DNA of 49,146 bases, taken from NCBI RefSeq assembly GCF_003207855.1, contig NZ_NKTZ01000016.1, positions 1-49,146 of the forward strand, in the 5' to 3' direction. Of the stretch, positions 16,995-26,046 are shown one piece after another; position 1 is the stretch's first letter; every line of letters begins with the position of its first letter. This DNA is from Komagataeibacter rhaeticus (lineage in GTDB: Bacteria; Pseudomonadota; Alphaproteobacteria; Acetobacterales; Acetobacteraceae). Below the pieces are notes generated by a model. It had not been told where the DNA came from, made no database searches, and was given only the letters and a program-made list of their open reading frames with translations. The position numbers were made by a program, and so were the translations under genes.

Positions 16995-18979
16995 AAATCA
17001 AGGCCATCAGCCGGGTCCATTGTCGCCTGACGGGCGACCGAGCGGGCCTGCTGGCGTATGGCGTGCGCCCTGGCGGCATCGACATCCGGCTCGTCGTCGA
17101 GCACATCGAACTCCTGCACGCCCGGATGCTCGGGCGGCACGACGTCCTCACGCTCCGGCAATTCCGGTTCGCGGCGGATGCCGGCATTGGCGGGATCTCC
17201 GTCGGCGCCCGTGTTCCCACCCGGTTCTGGCCCTCCTGATGGAGCGCCCACCTCCAGCGCCGACCAGTCATCGAACGGAGGCGCGGACGGGCGTTGCGTT
17301 CCGGCGGCCGGGGGCGGCAGGACACGCTCCATGAACCGGGCATCCTCATAATAGCGTGCCTTCTTCGCGCGGACGGGGGCCACGCCCGCGACCAGAAGCA
17401 GTTCATCGCTCGGCGGAAGCTGCATCACTTCGCCGGGCGTGAGCAGCGGTCGTGCCGTTTCCTGTCGCGAGACCATGAGATGCCCGAGCCAGGGCGATAG
17501 CCGATGGCCGGCATAATTGGTGGAATCGCGCATCTCGGTCGCGGTGCCGAGCGCATCCGACACACGCCGGGCGGTGCGCTCGTCGTTGGTGGCAAAGGCG
17601 ACGCGGACATGACAATTGTCGAGAATACTGTTGTTCGCGCCGTAGGCTTTTTCAATCTGATTGAGGCTCTGCGCGATCAGGAAGGATTTGATCCCATATC
17701 CCGCCATGAACGCCAGCGCGCTCTCGAAGAAATCGAGCCGGCCGAGAGCGGGAAACTCATCGAGCATCAGCAGCAACCGGTGCCGATGGGCGGCGACATG
17801 CAGATCCTCCGTCAGCCGCCGGCCGATCTGGTTCAGGATCAGCCGGATCAGTGGCTTGGTGCGGGCAATGTCGGATGGGGGCACAACGAGATAGAGACTG
17901 GCGGGCTGGCCGCCGGACACGAGATCCGCGATGCGCCAGTCGCATCGTGCCGTCACCTTTGCCACCACGGGGTCGCGATAGAGACCCAGAAACGACATGG
18001 CGGTGGACAGCACGCCCGATCGTTCGTTGTCGCTCTTGTTCAGCAGTTCACGCGCCGACGAGGCAATGACGGGATGCACGTCCGCCTTGCCGAGATGCGG
18101 CGTGGACATCATCGCACGCAGCGTCGCCTCCACCGGCCGTTTGGGATCGGAGAGGAAATTGGCGACACCGGCCAGCGTCTTGTCTGATTCGGCATAGAGA
18201 ACGTGCAGGATCGCACCCACCAGCAGAGAGTGCGAGGTCTTCTCCCAATGGTTGCGTCGATCCAGCGCGCCTTCGGGATCGACCAGGATATCGGCGATGT
18301 TCTGGACGTCGCGTACCTCCCTGTCACCCCGCCGGACCTCCAGCAGCGGATTGTAGGGCGAGGATGACGGATCGGTCGGGTCGAACAGCAGCACGCGCCC
18401 GTGCCGGGCACGAAATCCGGCGGTCAGCCCCCAGTTCTCGCCCTTGATGTCATGAACGATGGCCGAGCCCGGCCAGGTCAGCAGTGTTGGCACGACCAGC
18501 CCGACACCTTTGCCCGAGCGGGTCGGCGCAAAGCACAGGACGTGCTCGGGGCCGTTATGCCGGAGATAGTCCTGATCCCACCAGCCCAGAACCACGCCGT
18601 CGGGGTCGAGCAGTCCTGCCTGCTTCACCTCGGCAGCATCCGCCCAGCGGGCCGAACCATATGTGGCGACATTCCGAACTTCCCGCGCCCGGAGGATGGA
18701 CAAAACGATGGCAACAACGCAGCCGATAACTCCACCGGACGAGGCGATATATCCGCCCGTCACGAAAATCGACGGGGCGTAGGCGTCGTAGAAATACCAC
18801 CACCAGAAGAAGGCCGGCGGATCGTAGAACGGCCAGCCCGCTACCAGGAACCAGGGGGCACCAAGCTGGGCCTGAAAGCCCAGGCGCCAGGCCGTCCACT
18901 CCGTGGCACTCCAGAGGGCGACGAACACGATCAGCAGGACGAGGGCGACCTGCCCCCACAGGACACGGCTTCCGGACAT
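16991..18979 (-). CDS. traG: Type IV coupling protein TraG (VirD4-like)
   Basis: A 662-residue membrane ATPase that brings the relaxase-DNA complex to the channel. Two N-terminal membrane segments (about residues 8-25 and 72-95) precede the VirD4 domain. That domain carries VATYGSARWAD, Walker A APTRSGKGVGLVVPTLL, SAIVHDIKGENW, Walker B LLLMLDEFPALGRLDFFE and FLIAQSLNQI. The last 120 residues are a Pro/Glu-rich tail. A GGAG ribosome site precedes the ATG. It leads the traG-copG-trb transcription unit. Confidence 0.96.
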   Translation of the reverse strand: MSGSRVLWGQVALVLLIVFVALWSATEWTAWRLGFQAQLGAPWFLVAGWPFYDPPAFFWWWYFYDAYAPSIFVTGGYIASSGGVIGCVVAIVLSILRAREVRNVATYGSARWADAAEVKQAGLLDPDGVVLGWWDQDYLRHNGPEHVLCFAPTRSGKGVGLVVPTLLTWPGSAIVHDIKGENWGLTAGFRARHGRVLLFDPTDPSSSPYNPLLEVRRGDREVRDVQNIADILVDPEGALDRRNHWEKTSHSLLVGAILHVLYAESDKTLAGVANFLSDPKRPVEATLRAMMSTPHLGKADVHPVIASSARELLNKSDNERSGVLSTAMSFLGLYRDPVVAKVTARCDWRIADLVSGGQPASLYLVVPPSDIARTKPLIRLILNQIGRRLTEDLHVAAHRHRLLLMLDEFPALGRLDFFESALAFMAGYGIKSFLIAQSLNQIEKAYGANNSILDNCHVRVAFATNDERTARRVSDALGTATEMRDSTNYAGHRLSPWLGHLMVSRQETARPLLTPGEVMQLPPSDELLLVAGVAPVRAKKARYYEDARFMERVLPPPAAGTQRPSAPPFDDWSALEVGAPSGGPEPGGNTGADGDPANAGIRREPELPEREDVVPPEHPGVQEFDVLDDEPDVDAARAHAIRQQARSVARQATMDPADGLDL

Positions 18980-19097
18980 CGGGGCTCCAATCGGCTTGGG
19001 GAAATGAAACCGATCAGAGAAGGGGCGACCCGACGGCAGGCAATCTATAATGAGTCGCGATCGTACTGCCGGATACCATGGCGTAGAAAAAGGACGG

Positions 19098-19394
19098 TCA
19101 GTGCCGGGTTGCGCGGGCGTCGATCACCGCCTGTTCGAGAATCTTCCGGTAGCCGATTTTCGTCATCCACCTCGCACGGGCAAGATGGCTTTCCCAGCAG
19201 ATGCGCGTGCGCTCTGCGTCCGCTGGATCGCGATGCAGCACGATCCGCGCCACGTCCGCCCATTCGGCCCGATCCGCCTCGGCATCAAGCAGGCGGAGAT
19301 AGGTGATGAAATGCACTTCGTCATAGGTCGTGATCTCCGGCACGGTCGGCGCCAGGTCATCGACATCAGGGTCCAGTTCGGGTCTTGCTGTCAT
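19098..19394 (-). CDS. Small conserved conjugative-element protein, 98 aa
   Basis: An acidic N-terminus (MTARPELDPDVDDLAP) is followed by ITYLRLLDAEADRAEWADVARIVLHRDP and then CWESHLARARWMTKIGYRKIL. Close relatives of this pattern occur next to traG in alphaproteobacterial conjugative elements. They are sometimes annotated as DUF2285-like, but I cannot confirm the family. The ATG at 19394 has GGAGG 8 bases upstream and is preferred to the frame start at 19424. It is transcribed away from the adjacent XRE gene, and the shared intergenic region contains two palindromes. Confidence 0.7.
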   Translation of the reverse strand: MTARPELDPDVDDLAPTVPEITTYDEVHFITYLRLLDAEADRAEWADVARIVLHRDPADAERTRICWESHLARARWMTKIGYRKILEQAVIDARATRH

Positions 19395-19428
19395 CCGACA
19401 GCCCTCCAGCAGGATTGCAGTCAATCAT

Positions 19429-19462
19429 ATCCCAAAATGGGATAATCCTGAATCAGGATTAT
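19429..19462. promoter_or_regulatory. Two overlapping palindromes between divergent genes (operator candidate)
   Basis: A stem ATCCCA-aaa-TGGGAT lies at 19429-19443. It overlaps a 21-base palindrome at 19442-19462, with arms ATAATCCTGA and TCAGGATTAT around one central A. They lie between the minus-strand 98-aa gene and the plus-strand XRE gene. XRE-type repressors usually bind such sites at their own promoter, so autoregulation and control of the traG side are both plausible. The sites are visible in the sequence; the function is inferred. Confidence 0.6.
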
Positions 19463-19499
19463 CGGAACGGCTCCCCTCCCTGCCGGAGAGCCATTCCGC

Positions 19500-19784
19500 A
19501 TGAAGAAATCCCTGCGCACACCCCGACAGCTTTTGCTCCAATCGCTCCTTACAGAAGCGCGCAAGACCGCGGGTATGACGCAGGCGGAGCTGGCGGCCGC
19601 ACTCGGCAAACCCCAATCCTTCGTCGCCAAATATGAGAATGGCGAGCGACGAATCGATGTCATCGAATTCGTGGACATAACAGCCGCCCTTGGCGTTTCC
19701 AGCGCGGATCTTCTCGTCCGTCTCGCACACGGCACGGAAAAGTCCCCACCGGACGGGGACAATACCACGGGTTGGGACGAATAG
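19500..19784 (+). CDS. XRE-family helix-turn-helix regulator
   Basis: This 94-residue protein has an HTH_3/XRE domain at about residues 15-72: LLTEARKTAGMTQAELAAALGKPQSFVAKYENGERRIDVIEFVDITAALGVSS. A charged tail follows. It lies 38 bases right of a palindromic operator candidate and just left of a second pair of palindromes. It probably represses transfer functions from the divergent promoter. No induction partner (peptidase or antirepressor) is seen next to it. Confidence 0.9.
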   Translation: MKKSLRTPRQLLLQSLLTEARKTAGMTQAELAAALGKPQSFVAKYENGERRIDVIEFVDITAALGVSSADLLVRLAHGTEKSPPDGDNTTGWDE

Positions 19785-19811
19785 GAACGATCATTCCTGG
19801 AACGATCGTTC
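19785..19811. promoter_or_regulatory. Tandem GAACGATCnTTC palindromes (operator candidate)
   Basis: GAACGATCATTC at 19785-19796 is followed by CTG and a perfect 12-base palindrome GAACGATCGTTC at 19800-19811. Their centres are 15 bases apart, about one and a half helical turns. They start one base after the stop of the first XRE gene and end 22 bases before the second. This suggests separate control of the second regulator. Confidence 0.55.
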
Positions 19812-19833
19812 TGACGCAGGTCTCGATGATGGC

Positions 19834-20058
19834 ATGGACCTCAAGGAGGTCATGGCGGTCAACCTGCGTCGGATGCGTCATGACAGGGACATGACGCAAG
19901 AAGAGCTGGCCGATCGCGCCGGCCTAAGCACCCGCTATGTCGGGGCGATCGAACGCGCGAACGTGTCGGCAAGCGTTACGGTCCTGGGAAAGATTGCAGA
20001 GGCACTGGACGTAGAACCGGGCGCGTTATTGAAAGCTGTCCCGGCCAGCCCGCGCTGA
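19834..20058 (+). CDS. Second XRE-family helix-turn-helix regulator
   Basis: A 74-residue protein that is almost entirely one XRE domain: VNLRRMRHDRDMTQEELADRAGLSTRYVGAIERANVSASVTVLGKIAEALDVEPGALL. It belongs to the short single-domain type (C.AhdI/SinR-like). The ATG at 19834 is used. The ATG at 19852 has an AAGGAGG only 2 bases upstream, too close to be used easily. Two different XRE regulators in a row, each with its own palindromes, suggest a small switch controlling transfer. Confidence 0.85.
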   Translation: MDLKEVMAVNLRRMRHDRDMTQEELADRAGLSTRYVGAIERANVSASVTVLGKIAEALDVEPGALLKAVPASPR

Positions 20059-20081
20059 CCGGTTGAGGGGAAAAGACGCCC

Positions 20082-20684
20082 TCAGTCCTTCCACGCGGTG
20101 CTATCCTTCACGACAACGGCGAACATATCCGCCAGTTCGGCCAAGGCGACGCGACGCACGGTTTCGGCCGCGATCGTCCCGCCTAGCGGATCGGCGACAT
20201 CGCGTGCGGCAATAGCGTCCGCCACCAGGGTCACGCGCAGGCCGTATTCCTCCGCTGCCGCGCGAGCGGTGGTGGAGACGCAGACTCCCACCGTATCGCC
20301 GGCGATGATGACCTCGTTCCGACCCGTTTTCTTGATCCGGTCCGCGAGCCCGGTGCCGATAAACGCATTAGCGTGAGTTTTGAACAGAACCGTCTCCCCT
20401 TCGCGGGGCGTCACCTGCGGCAGAAAATCACGATATGGTCCATCGCTGGCGAAGGCAGGAGCGCCTGGTCCCGCGTCATGGGCGATATGGATGACCGGAA
20501 CGCCGTTGCGCCGCGCAAGGTCAAGCAGCCGCCCGGCCTCATCCGCTGCCGCATCGACATTGGCAAGCGGCACCCGTCCGTCGCGATATTCGCGCTGTAT
20601 GTCGATCAGGATCAGTACTGACCGGTCGAGCTGTGACGGGCTGTCGTCGAGACCGTAGATCTGGCGGAAGGTTTCGAGGGGCAT
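20082..20684 (-). CDS. Isochorismatase-like cysteine hydrolase
   Basis: This 200-residue protein has the Asp-Lys-Cys triad of the isochorismatase/nicotinamidase superfamily: D28 in LILIDIQREY, K102 in LFKTHANAF and C135 in DTVGVCVSTTARAA. The VGVCVSTTARAA block is characteristic. The substrate cannot be told from the sequence; the family cleaves small amides or vinyl ethers. A GGAGG site precedes the ATG. It lies next to a LysR gene on the same strand, which may control it. It is accessory cargo and not part of transfer. Confidence 0.85.
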   Translation of the reverse strand: MPLETFRQIYGLDDSPSQLDRSVLILIDIQREYRDGRVPLANVDAAADEAGRLLDLARRNGVPVIHIAHDAGPGAPAFASDGPYRDFLPQVTPREGETVLFKTHANAFIGTGLADRIKKTGRNEVIIAGDTVGVCVSTTARAAAEEYGLRVTLVADAIAARDVADPLGGTIAAETVRRVALAELADMFAVVVKDSTAWKD

Positions 20685-20729
20685 GGGGATTTTCCTCCTG
20701 GTAACAGGCTGTTTTGAAAGACTGGCGCT

Positions 20730-21725
20730 TCATAAACGTACGCCGCCCGTTGTGCGATTTCCCGTCGTTGTGGCTGAAAACGATGATGTCATGGTTTGAC
20801 CGCGCATGGCCAAACCATCCAGGCGACTCATGTGCGTGGCGAGATCCAGAAGATTACGCAGCGCAGGGCTGCGGTTTTGAGGCGACCAAACGGCGCTGAA
20901 CCGGGCCTGTTCGTTTTCGTCGTTGATCGGACGGAAGACGACGCCGGGGAATGGCACATGGCTGCCCGCCTCATGGGTCAGCGTGATCCCCTCTCCTGCC
21001 GCGACCAAATGCATCAGAGTATCCCGTCCGACGTCACGCCGATGGAGACGCGGCGATCGTCCATGCTCTGCCACGCGCCGCACAATATGCTCGAAAACCT
21101 GCGGCCCTGCTCCACCCTGCCGGACGAGAAAGGTCTCCTTGACGATATCTGCCCAGGCGAGGGTTTCCAGAGCTGCGAGCGGATGCGCGGCAGGAAAGGC
21201 AATCATCAGGGCCTCGTTCCAAAGGTGCCGGCTATGGCAGTCCGACACATCGGCGACATTGATGATAAAGGCGACATCAAGCTTGCCGTCGCGTATCATG
21301 GCGAGGGTATGTGACGATGGTCCCTCAATGATGCTCTGCTCGATTGCCGGGTGGGCTGCGCTGTAGCGCCGACGCAAATCGGCAAGAAACCCTGTCGCTA
21401 TCGAGCCATTCAGCCCAATCGTGAGCCGCCCCAATTTACCATCGGAAACGGCACCAGCCGTTCTGACGGCATGATCGATCTGCTCAATACCTGCCGACAC
21501 CTCGGCGACGAAACGGCGTCCGGTCTCGGTCAGCCGGACGCCGCGATGACGTCGCTCGAACAGGACAATGCCCAGCGTCTCTTCTAGTGCCTTGATCCGG
21601 GTGCTGACGCTCGATTGCGTGACACCAAGCGCGTTGGCCGCATGCCGGAAGTTCAGATGTTCGGCAACAGAAAGAAGCTGAATGAGCGTCACAAGCGGTA
21701 TCCTGCCACTTGCTAGACCTGTCAT
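20730..21725 (-). CDS. LysR-family transcriptional regulator
   Basis: The N-terminal winged helix-turn-helix reads LIQLLSVAEHLNFRHAANALGVTQSSVSTRIKALEETLGIVLFERRHRGVRLTETG. A LysR effector-binding domain follows (about residues 90-290). Two ATGs are possible, 21752 and 21725; the second brings the HTH to the usual distance from the N-terminus. Its neighbour downstream on the same strand is the cysteine hydrolase, a likely target. Confidence 0.88.
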   Translation of the reverse strand: MTGLASGRIPLVTLIQLLSVAEHLNFRHAANALGVTQSSVSTRIKALEETLGIVLFERRHRGVRLTETGRRFVAEVSAGIEQIDHAVRTAGAVSDGKLGRLTIGLNGSIATGFLADLRRRYSAAHPAIEQSIIEGPSSHTLAMIRDGKLDVAFIINVADVSDCHSRHLWNEALMIAFPAAHPLAALETLAWADIVKETFLVRQGGAGPQVFEHIVRRVAEHGRSPRLHRRDVGRDTLMHLVAAGEGITLTHEAGSHVPFPGVVFRPINDENEQARFSAVWSPQNRSPALRNLLDLATHMSRLDGLAMRGQTMTSSFSATTTGNRTTGGVRL

Positions 21726-21825
21726 TCTGGAAACATGCCGTATCCGCCGCATATTATTACATACTTTTATACATCGGAATAATATGAAAAACAGATCTAC
21801 CTTTTACTCGATGGTTTCTTACAAT

Positions 21826-22800
21826 TTACGGCACAAGAATAACGCTACCGGTTGTCCGACCACTTTCGAGATCACTCTGCGCACGAGCAGCGTCACGCAA
21901 CGGATATTCTGCACCAACGGGATTGATTAGACCTGCCTGTAAGGCAGCGAACAGATCAGCACAGCCACGCCGATATAATTCTGGGTCGTTTGCATATGCC
22001 ATCGAACTAGGGCGCGCTAACCCTATTGAGCGAGCAAAGCCGAGCTCTTCCACGCGGACTGGCGGGATCGGGCCTGCTGGCTGACCAAGGCTTGTTACGA
22101 TTCCAAACGGACGGACTACACTCAAGGTCTGAGCCAGCATGGAGCCGCCTATACCATCAATTGCCAGATGTACGCCCTTTCCTTCCGCAATGGTTCGGGT
22201 TCGTTCGGTCCAATCACTCTGGCCATGTAGCAGTACTTCGTCAGCGCCAGCATCCTTTGCGCGCTCTACTTTGCCCTCGGAACCAACAGTTCCAATCACG
22301 TTCGCGCCAAGACGTTTTGCCCAACGCGTCACCAGTTGACCCAACCCACCTGCCGCTGCGTGTACCAAAATCCAATCATTAGGCTGCACGGCACGAACCT
22401 TATGCAAAAGCATATGGGCAGTAAGACCACGTAACATGGTGCTTCCAGCTACTCGTTCGGAAATTCCGTCCGGCAGTTTTACCAAACGGCTCTCTGGCAA
22501 TATGCGAACCTCCGTGTAGGCTCCCATAGGCACACCATGATAAGCGACCCGGTCGCCGGGACGCAGAGATGTTACGTCCGCTCCGACAGATTCGACTGTA
22601 CCTGCCCCCTCAAACCCTAAAATCGCCGGATAAGAATTGATCGGATAAAGACCGTTCCTATGATAAATATCGACGAAGTTCACACCAATAACAGACTGTC
22701 GGATACGCACTTGATTATTGGTAGGTTCTGGAACCTCCACCTCAATCTCTTGCAAAACATCAGGTCCACCGGGATGTTTCATGGCCATCGCTATTGACAT
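21826..22800 (-). CDS. Quinone oxidoreductase, zinc-independent MDR family
   Basis: A 324-residue medium-chain dehydrogenase/reductase of the quinone oxidoreductase (QOR) type. It reads MKHPGGPDVLQEIEVEVPEP, VNFVDIYHRNGLYP, LGFEGAGTVESVG, then the NADPH-binding WILVHAAAGGLGQLVTRWAKRLGANVIGTVGSEGK. The zinc ligands of alcohol dehydrogenases are absent. The ATG at 22800 has AAGGAGA 7 bases upstream, so the frame start at 22833 is not used. It is divergent from a LysR gene, the usual layout for quinone or electrophile-responsive reductases. Confidence 0.9.
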   Translation of the reverse strand: MSIAMAMKHPGGPDVLQEIEVEVPEPTNNQVRIRQSVIGVNFVDIYHRNGLYPINSYPAILGFEGAGTVESVGADVTSLRPGDRVAYHGVPMGAYTEVRILPESRLVKLPDGISERVAGSTMLRGLTAHMLLHKVRAVQPNDWILVHAAAGGLGQLVTRWAKRLGANVIGTVGSEGKVERAKDAGADEVLLHGQSDWTERTRTIAEGKGVHLAIDGIGGSMLAQTLSVVRPFGIVTSLGQPAGPIPPVRVEELGFARSIGLARPSSMAYANDPELYRRGCADLFAALQAGLINPVGAEYPLRDAARAQSDLESGRTTGSVILVP

Positions 22801-22889
22801 AATCAATCTCCTTTTCAGAGAACAAAGCCACATTTTGATCAGTGAGAAAACTCCTTAACTTTTCACCCTGCCTGTGCAAAAATTCACCT

Positions 22890-23762
22890 ATGGTCGATTG
22901 GCAAGATCTTCACTTCTTTTCTGTTCTCGCTCATGCTGGCTCTCTGTCAGCCGCCGCACGTGAACTGGGCGTCGATCACGTAACGGTCGGAAGGCGCGTC
23001 TCATCACTTGAAAAGGCTCTGTCCCTTCGACTGATCGAACGCCTACCGCGAAGCACGGCTCTGACACGGGAAGGAAAAGGGATTGCCGCCCTAACAGAGC
23101 AAATCGCAGGCCAGATTCAGACCCTCGAACGAAAAGCGAAGGGATATTCTGCTTCTGCAGTTGAAACAGTGCGTGTCAGCGCGTCACCCGCTGTCGCCGC
23201 ACGTCTTATTGCGCCGCATGTCGTGAGCTTCCATCGGGAGCACCCTGGTATCACGCTCGTTTTGTCTGGAGCTTCCCACAATGTTGCACTGGATCGTGGT
23301 GAAGCCGAGATTGCGATCCGCTTATCACGGCCTCAAGACCCTAACCTGCTCATTCGACGCATCGGGGTAATGCGGTTCGCGCTATATGCGACACCAGAAT
23401 TTGCGACGAAGCCATCTACCGACTGGACATTCATCGGATATGATCCAGCATTAGAGCATATTACACAGCAAGTTTGGTTAAAGACTCTGCTGGCAGGGCG
23501 CCCCATTGTATTTCAAGCTAGCGACTTGTTCGGGCAGCAAGAGGCTGCCCGAGCTGGTCTGGGAGCCGTGGTTTTACCCCATTTCATGGGAGACAATGAT
23601 ACTGCACTTGTGCGCCTTGCAACTAATCTGGCACCACCAACCCGCGACATCTGGCTTGTGACCTATCCCGATTTGAAACGCTCTGCGGCAATTCGGGCTT
23701 CAATGGACTTTTTAACACAAACGATTAGCCGCCAATGTCCGACCGCTACGTCATCAAGCTAA
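22890..23762 (+). CDS. LysR-family regulator, divergent from the quinone oxidoreductase
   Basis: Starting from MVDWQDLHFFSVLAHAGSL, the winged helix reads SAAARELGVDHVTVGRRVSSLEKALSLRLIERLPRSTALTREG. A LysR substrate domain follows. The ATG at 22890 matches the family start; the frame start at 22842 adds 16 residues without similarity. It probably regulates the oxidoreductase gene across the 89-base intergenic region. Its 3' end overlaps the convergent relaxase gene by 9 bases, so the cargo was inserted right up against the backbone. Confidence 0.88.
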   Translation: MVDWQDLHFFSVLAHAGSLSAAARELGVDHVTVGRRVSSLEKALSLRLIERLPRSTALTREGKGIAALTEQIAGQIQTLERKAKGYSASAVETVRVSASPAVAARLIAPHVVSFHREHPGITLVLSGASHNVALDRGEAEIAIRLSRPQDPNLLIRRIGVMRFALYATPEFATKPSTDWTFIGYDPALEHITQQVWLKTLLAGRPIVFQASDLFGQQEAARAGLGAVVLPHFMGDNDTALVRLATNLAPPTRDIWLVTYPDLKRSAAIRASMDFLTQTISRQCPTATSSS

Positions 23763-25808
23763 TCCCAATCCCCTAGCCCGTCCCAACTGCCACGATACCG
23801 ATCCACCCTGTATAACGCCTGTCACCTCCTGACCGAGGCGGCGTTCGATCACCGGCCGCCACGGGACCAGTGTGAACTCATGAGACTTCTCGACGATGGC
23901 GAATTTCCCGCTGGATAGCTGTACGGTGCCAGTGAACATCCCACTGACCTTCTCTCCATCGGCGGCGGCCCGAAACGGCGAGGATTTCGTTGCCGCCAGT
24001 TCCGCCCCGACACGGGCGACCTCCCGCTTCTGAAGCGTGGCGATCAGGTTACGCCGGTAGCTGACGCGCCCATCCGGTCGGCGAACCGCATCCCCCTGCC
24101 CGATCAACCTCTCCCGCCGCTGCTCCATCGCTTCGCGCACCTGTTCCCCGAAGCCGGCAGGCGCCAGATCTGACACCGCACCTCCGACGAGCCGCCGGTC
24201 CAGCCAGGTCGCGCCATCCCCACCGATCTGCCTTTCAAGATCGAACGACGACAGGACGCGGACACTGGCCCGTCCGCCCCTCCCCGCATCATGGGCCGCA
24301 GCACGGGTGGCGAAATCATCGGGGATGCGCCACTGATCTGCGTCGATCCGTTCGACGATACCGGCCCGGCGCAGGGCCTCCAACCGCCGGACATGGGACG
24401 CGACAAAACCGTCATAGTCTCCGCCCGGCACGCGCCCCTCGAACCGGGCCTGTTCCAGATGACGGCTCGGCCGATAAACGCTTCCCTCGGCGATGCTGGC
24501 AATCGCGCGATCGGAGGGACGCCCGGCGCTATCAGGAGGGCCAATCTCGACGATGCTGCCCACCCGTGCCTCCGCGACGCGGACCGGGTCGATGCCGGCG
24601 ACATGATGCGTGCGGCCATCGATCCCATCGACCACCAGCGTCAGTTCCTCACCCAGTTCATCCGACAGATGCTTGTCGAGGACGCGACCGACGATCGGCG
24701 TCGCAGGTGCTGCATCATGGATCGCAAAGCTCATCGGGTCACGCTCGGCGCCCTCCGCCCGCAGTGCCTTCTGCATCGTGCGGATGATGTCGCCGCGTTC
24801 GCCCATCTCGCGCAGCGTTGGCTCCAGCCGCTCGCTCAGTTCCCAGACGCCGGACGCACGCTCCGTGGCGAGCCCCATATCGCCCAGCTTGCCAAGACGG
24901 CGCAGGCGGAACGTCCGATCCGCCTGGCCGCGCGGATCATCAGGTTCGTGGCGCACATCGAGAAACCGGCCGTCGGCCTCCGCTAGCATCGCCCGGTCGA
25001 TGCGAGTAAAACGATCCTGGTCGATTTCGGCGACCAGCTTGCGACGTTGCTCGATCTCGGTGACGGGGCCGAGTTCCAGCATCACCAGTTCGCTTGCCCG
25101 TTCTCGGATGCCGTTGGCGAGATAATCGCCATTGATGACCAGATCCTCGCCCAGATCGTCACAGCCGTTAACGACGACATGCACATGCGGATGGCCGGTG
25201 TTATGGTGGTTAACGGCCACCCAATCGAGCTTCGTGCCAAGATCGGCTCCGACCTGCGCCATCAGGTCGCGAGTATAGCCCGTCAGGTCGGCAAGATCCC
25301 CGGCGTCCTCTGGCGAAACGATGAAGCGGAACTGATGGCGGTCATCGCGCCCACGATCGAGAAAGGCGTCGCCATCGGCGCGGTCTTCGGTTCCCGAATA
25401 CAGCCGCCCTCGCTCACCGTCTCGGGCGGTGCCGTCGCGCTGGATGTAACGAAGATGGGCGGCGGCCTTGCCATTCCGCCCGGCGGCCCGGACGGAGCGG
25501 GATTTGACGACAACGCGACGACTGCCTGGTCGGCGATGACTCCAGCCATTCGAGAGGTTCCGGGCACGCACGAAGGTCGCCCCGCGTCCACGCCGTACAC
25601 CACGTCCGGACGCGATGCTTCCCTTTCCCCTCGGCGCATGGCTAGGACCGCCACCTCGGGTGCGTCCGCTCCCACCACTCGCCGCCTGCTGCTGGCGCGT
25701 AACCGTCCGCACTTTGGTGAAAAAACTCCTGGCACGACCGACCTTCGGCGTGTCGGCGCGGATGCGACCCGGCCTCGGGCGGAACCAGTTGTCGTCGCCC
25801 ACGCTCAT
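23754..25808 (-). CDS. Conjugative relaxase (TraI/VirD2-like, DUF3363 type)
   Basis: A 684-residue relaxase. Numbered from the ATG at 25808, a basic N-terminus is followed by AAAHLRYIQRDG with the probable catalytic Tyr (Y121). The RHQFRFIVSPEDAGDL block comes next, then the metal-binding triad in HHNTGHPHVHVVVNG (H206, H208, H210). The C-terminal DUF3363 part continues to residue 684. It nicks oriT and stays covalently on the 5' end. The frame extends to 25967, but MSVGDDNWFRPRPGRIR is the typical start. The region upstream contains hairpins that may be oriT. Confidence 0.93.
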   Translation of the reverse strand: MSVGDDNWFRPRPGRIRADTPKVGRARSFFTKVRTVTRQQQAASGGSGRTRGGGPSHAPRGKGSIASGRGVRRGRGATFVRARNLSNGWSHRRPGSRRVVVKSRSVRAAGRNGKAAAHLRYIQRDGTARDGERGRLYSGTEDRADGDAFLDRGRDDRHQFRFIVSPEDAGDLADLTGYTRDLMAQVGADLGTKLDWVAVNHHNTGHPHVHVVVNGCDDLGEDLVINGDYLANGIRERASELVMLELGPVTEIEQRRKLVAEIDQDRFTRIDRAMLAEADGRFLDVRHEPDDPRGQADRTFRLRRLGKLGDMGLATERASGVWELSERLEPTLREMGERGDIIRTMQKALRAEGAERDPMSFAIHDAAPATPIVGRVLDKHLSDELGEELTLVVDGIDGRTHHVAGIDPVRVAEARVGSIVEIGPPDSAGRPSDRAIASIAEGSVYRPSRHLEQARFEGRVPGGDYDGFVASHVRRLEALRRAGIVERIDADQWRIPDDFATRAAAHDAGRGGRASVRVLSSFDLERQIGGDGATWLDRRLVGGAVSDLAPAGFGEQVREAMEQRRERLIGQGDAVRRPDGRVSYRRNLIATLQKREVARVGAELAATKSSPFRAAADGEKVSGMFTGTVQLSSGKFAIVEKSHEFTLVPWRPVIERRLGQEVTGVIQGGSVSWQLGRARGLGLA

Positions 25809-25899
25809 GGCCGCCGATCCGCCAAAAACTGCCAGAAACAGGCAGGAGTGCCGCGAAAAACGGGGCGGAAACGGGATTCGCCGCCTGTCGCGGCACCAT

Positions 25900-25952
25900 A
25901 CCCCCTCAAAGGGGGTGCCACCCAAAACAATGTGCAGACAAGGGCTTGCCCT
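25900..25952. other. Candidate origin of transfer upstream of the relaxase
   Basis: A 7-bp perfect stem with a 3-base loop (ACCCCCT-CAA-AGGGGGT, 25900-25916) is followed by AGGGC-TT-GCCCT (25941-25952). The two lie in the 238-base space between the transglycosylase stop and the relaxase ATG. Inverted repeats just upstream of the relaxase gene are the normal place for oriT in elements of this kind. I cannot identify a nic consensus with certainty. Confidence 0.4.
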
Positions 25953-26046
25953 GCGGATCGGACCCATGGGGTGCCGTCCGCTTTAATCTTGCGCTCCCTT
26001 TTCTGCTCTCTTTTCGCCTCTCCACCCACTCTCCTGCACACTGCCA

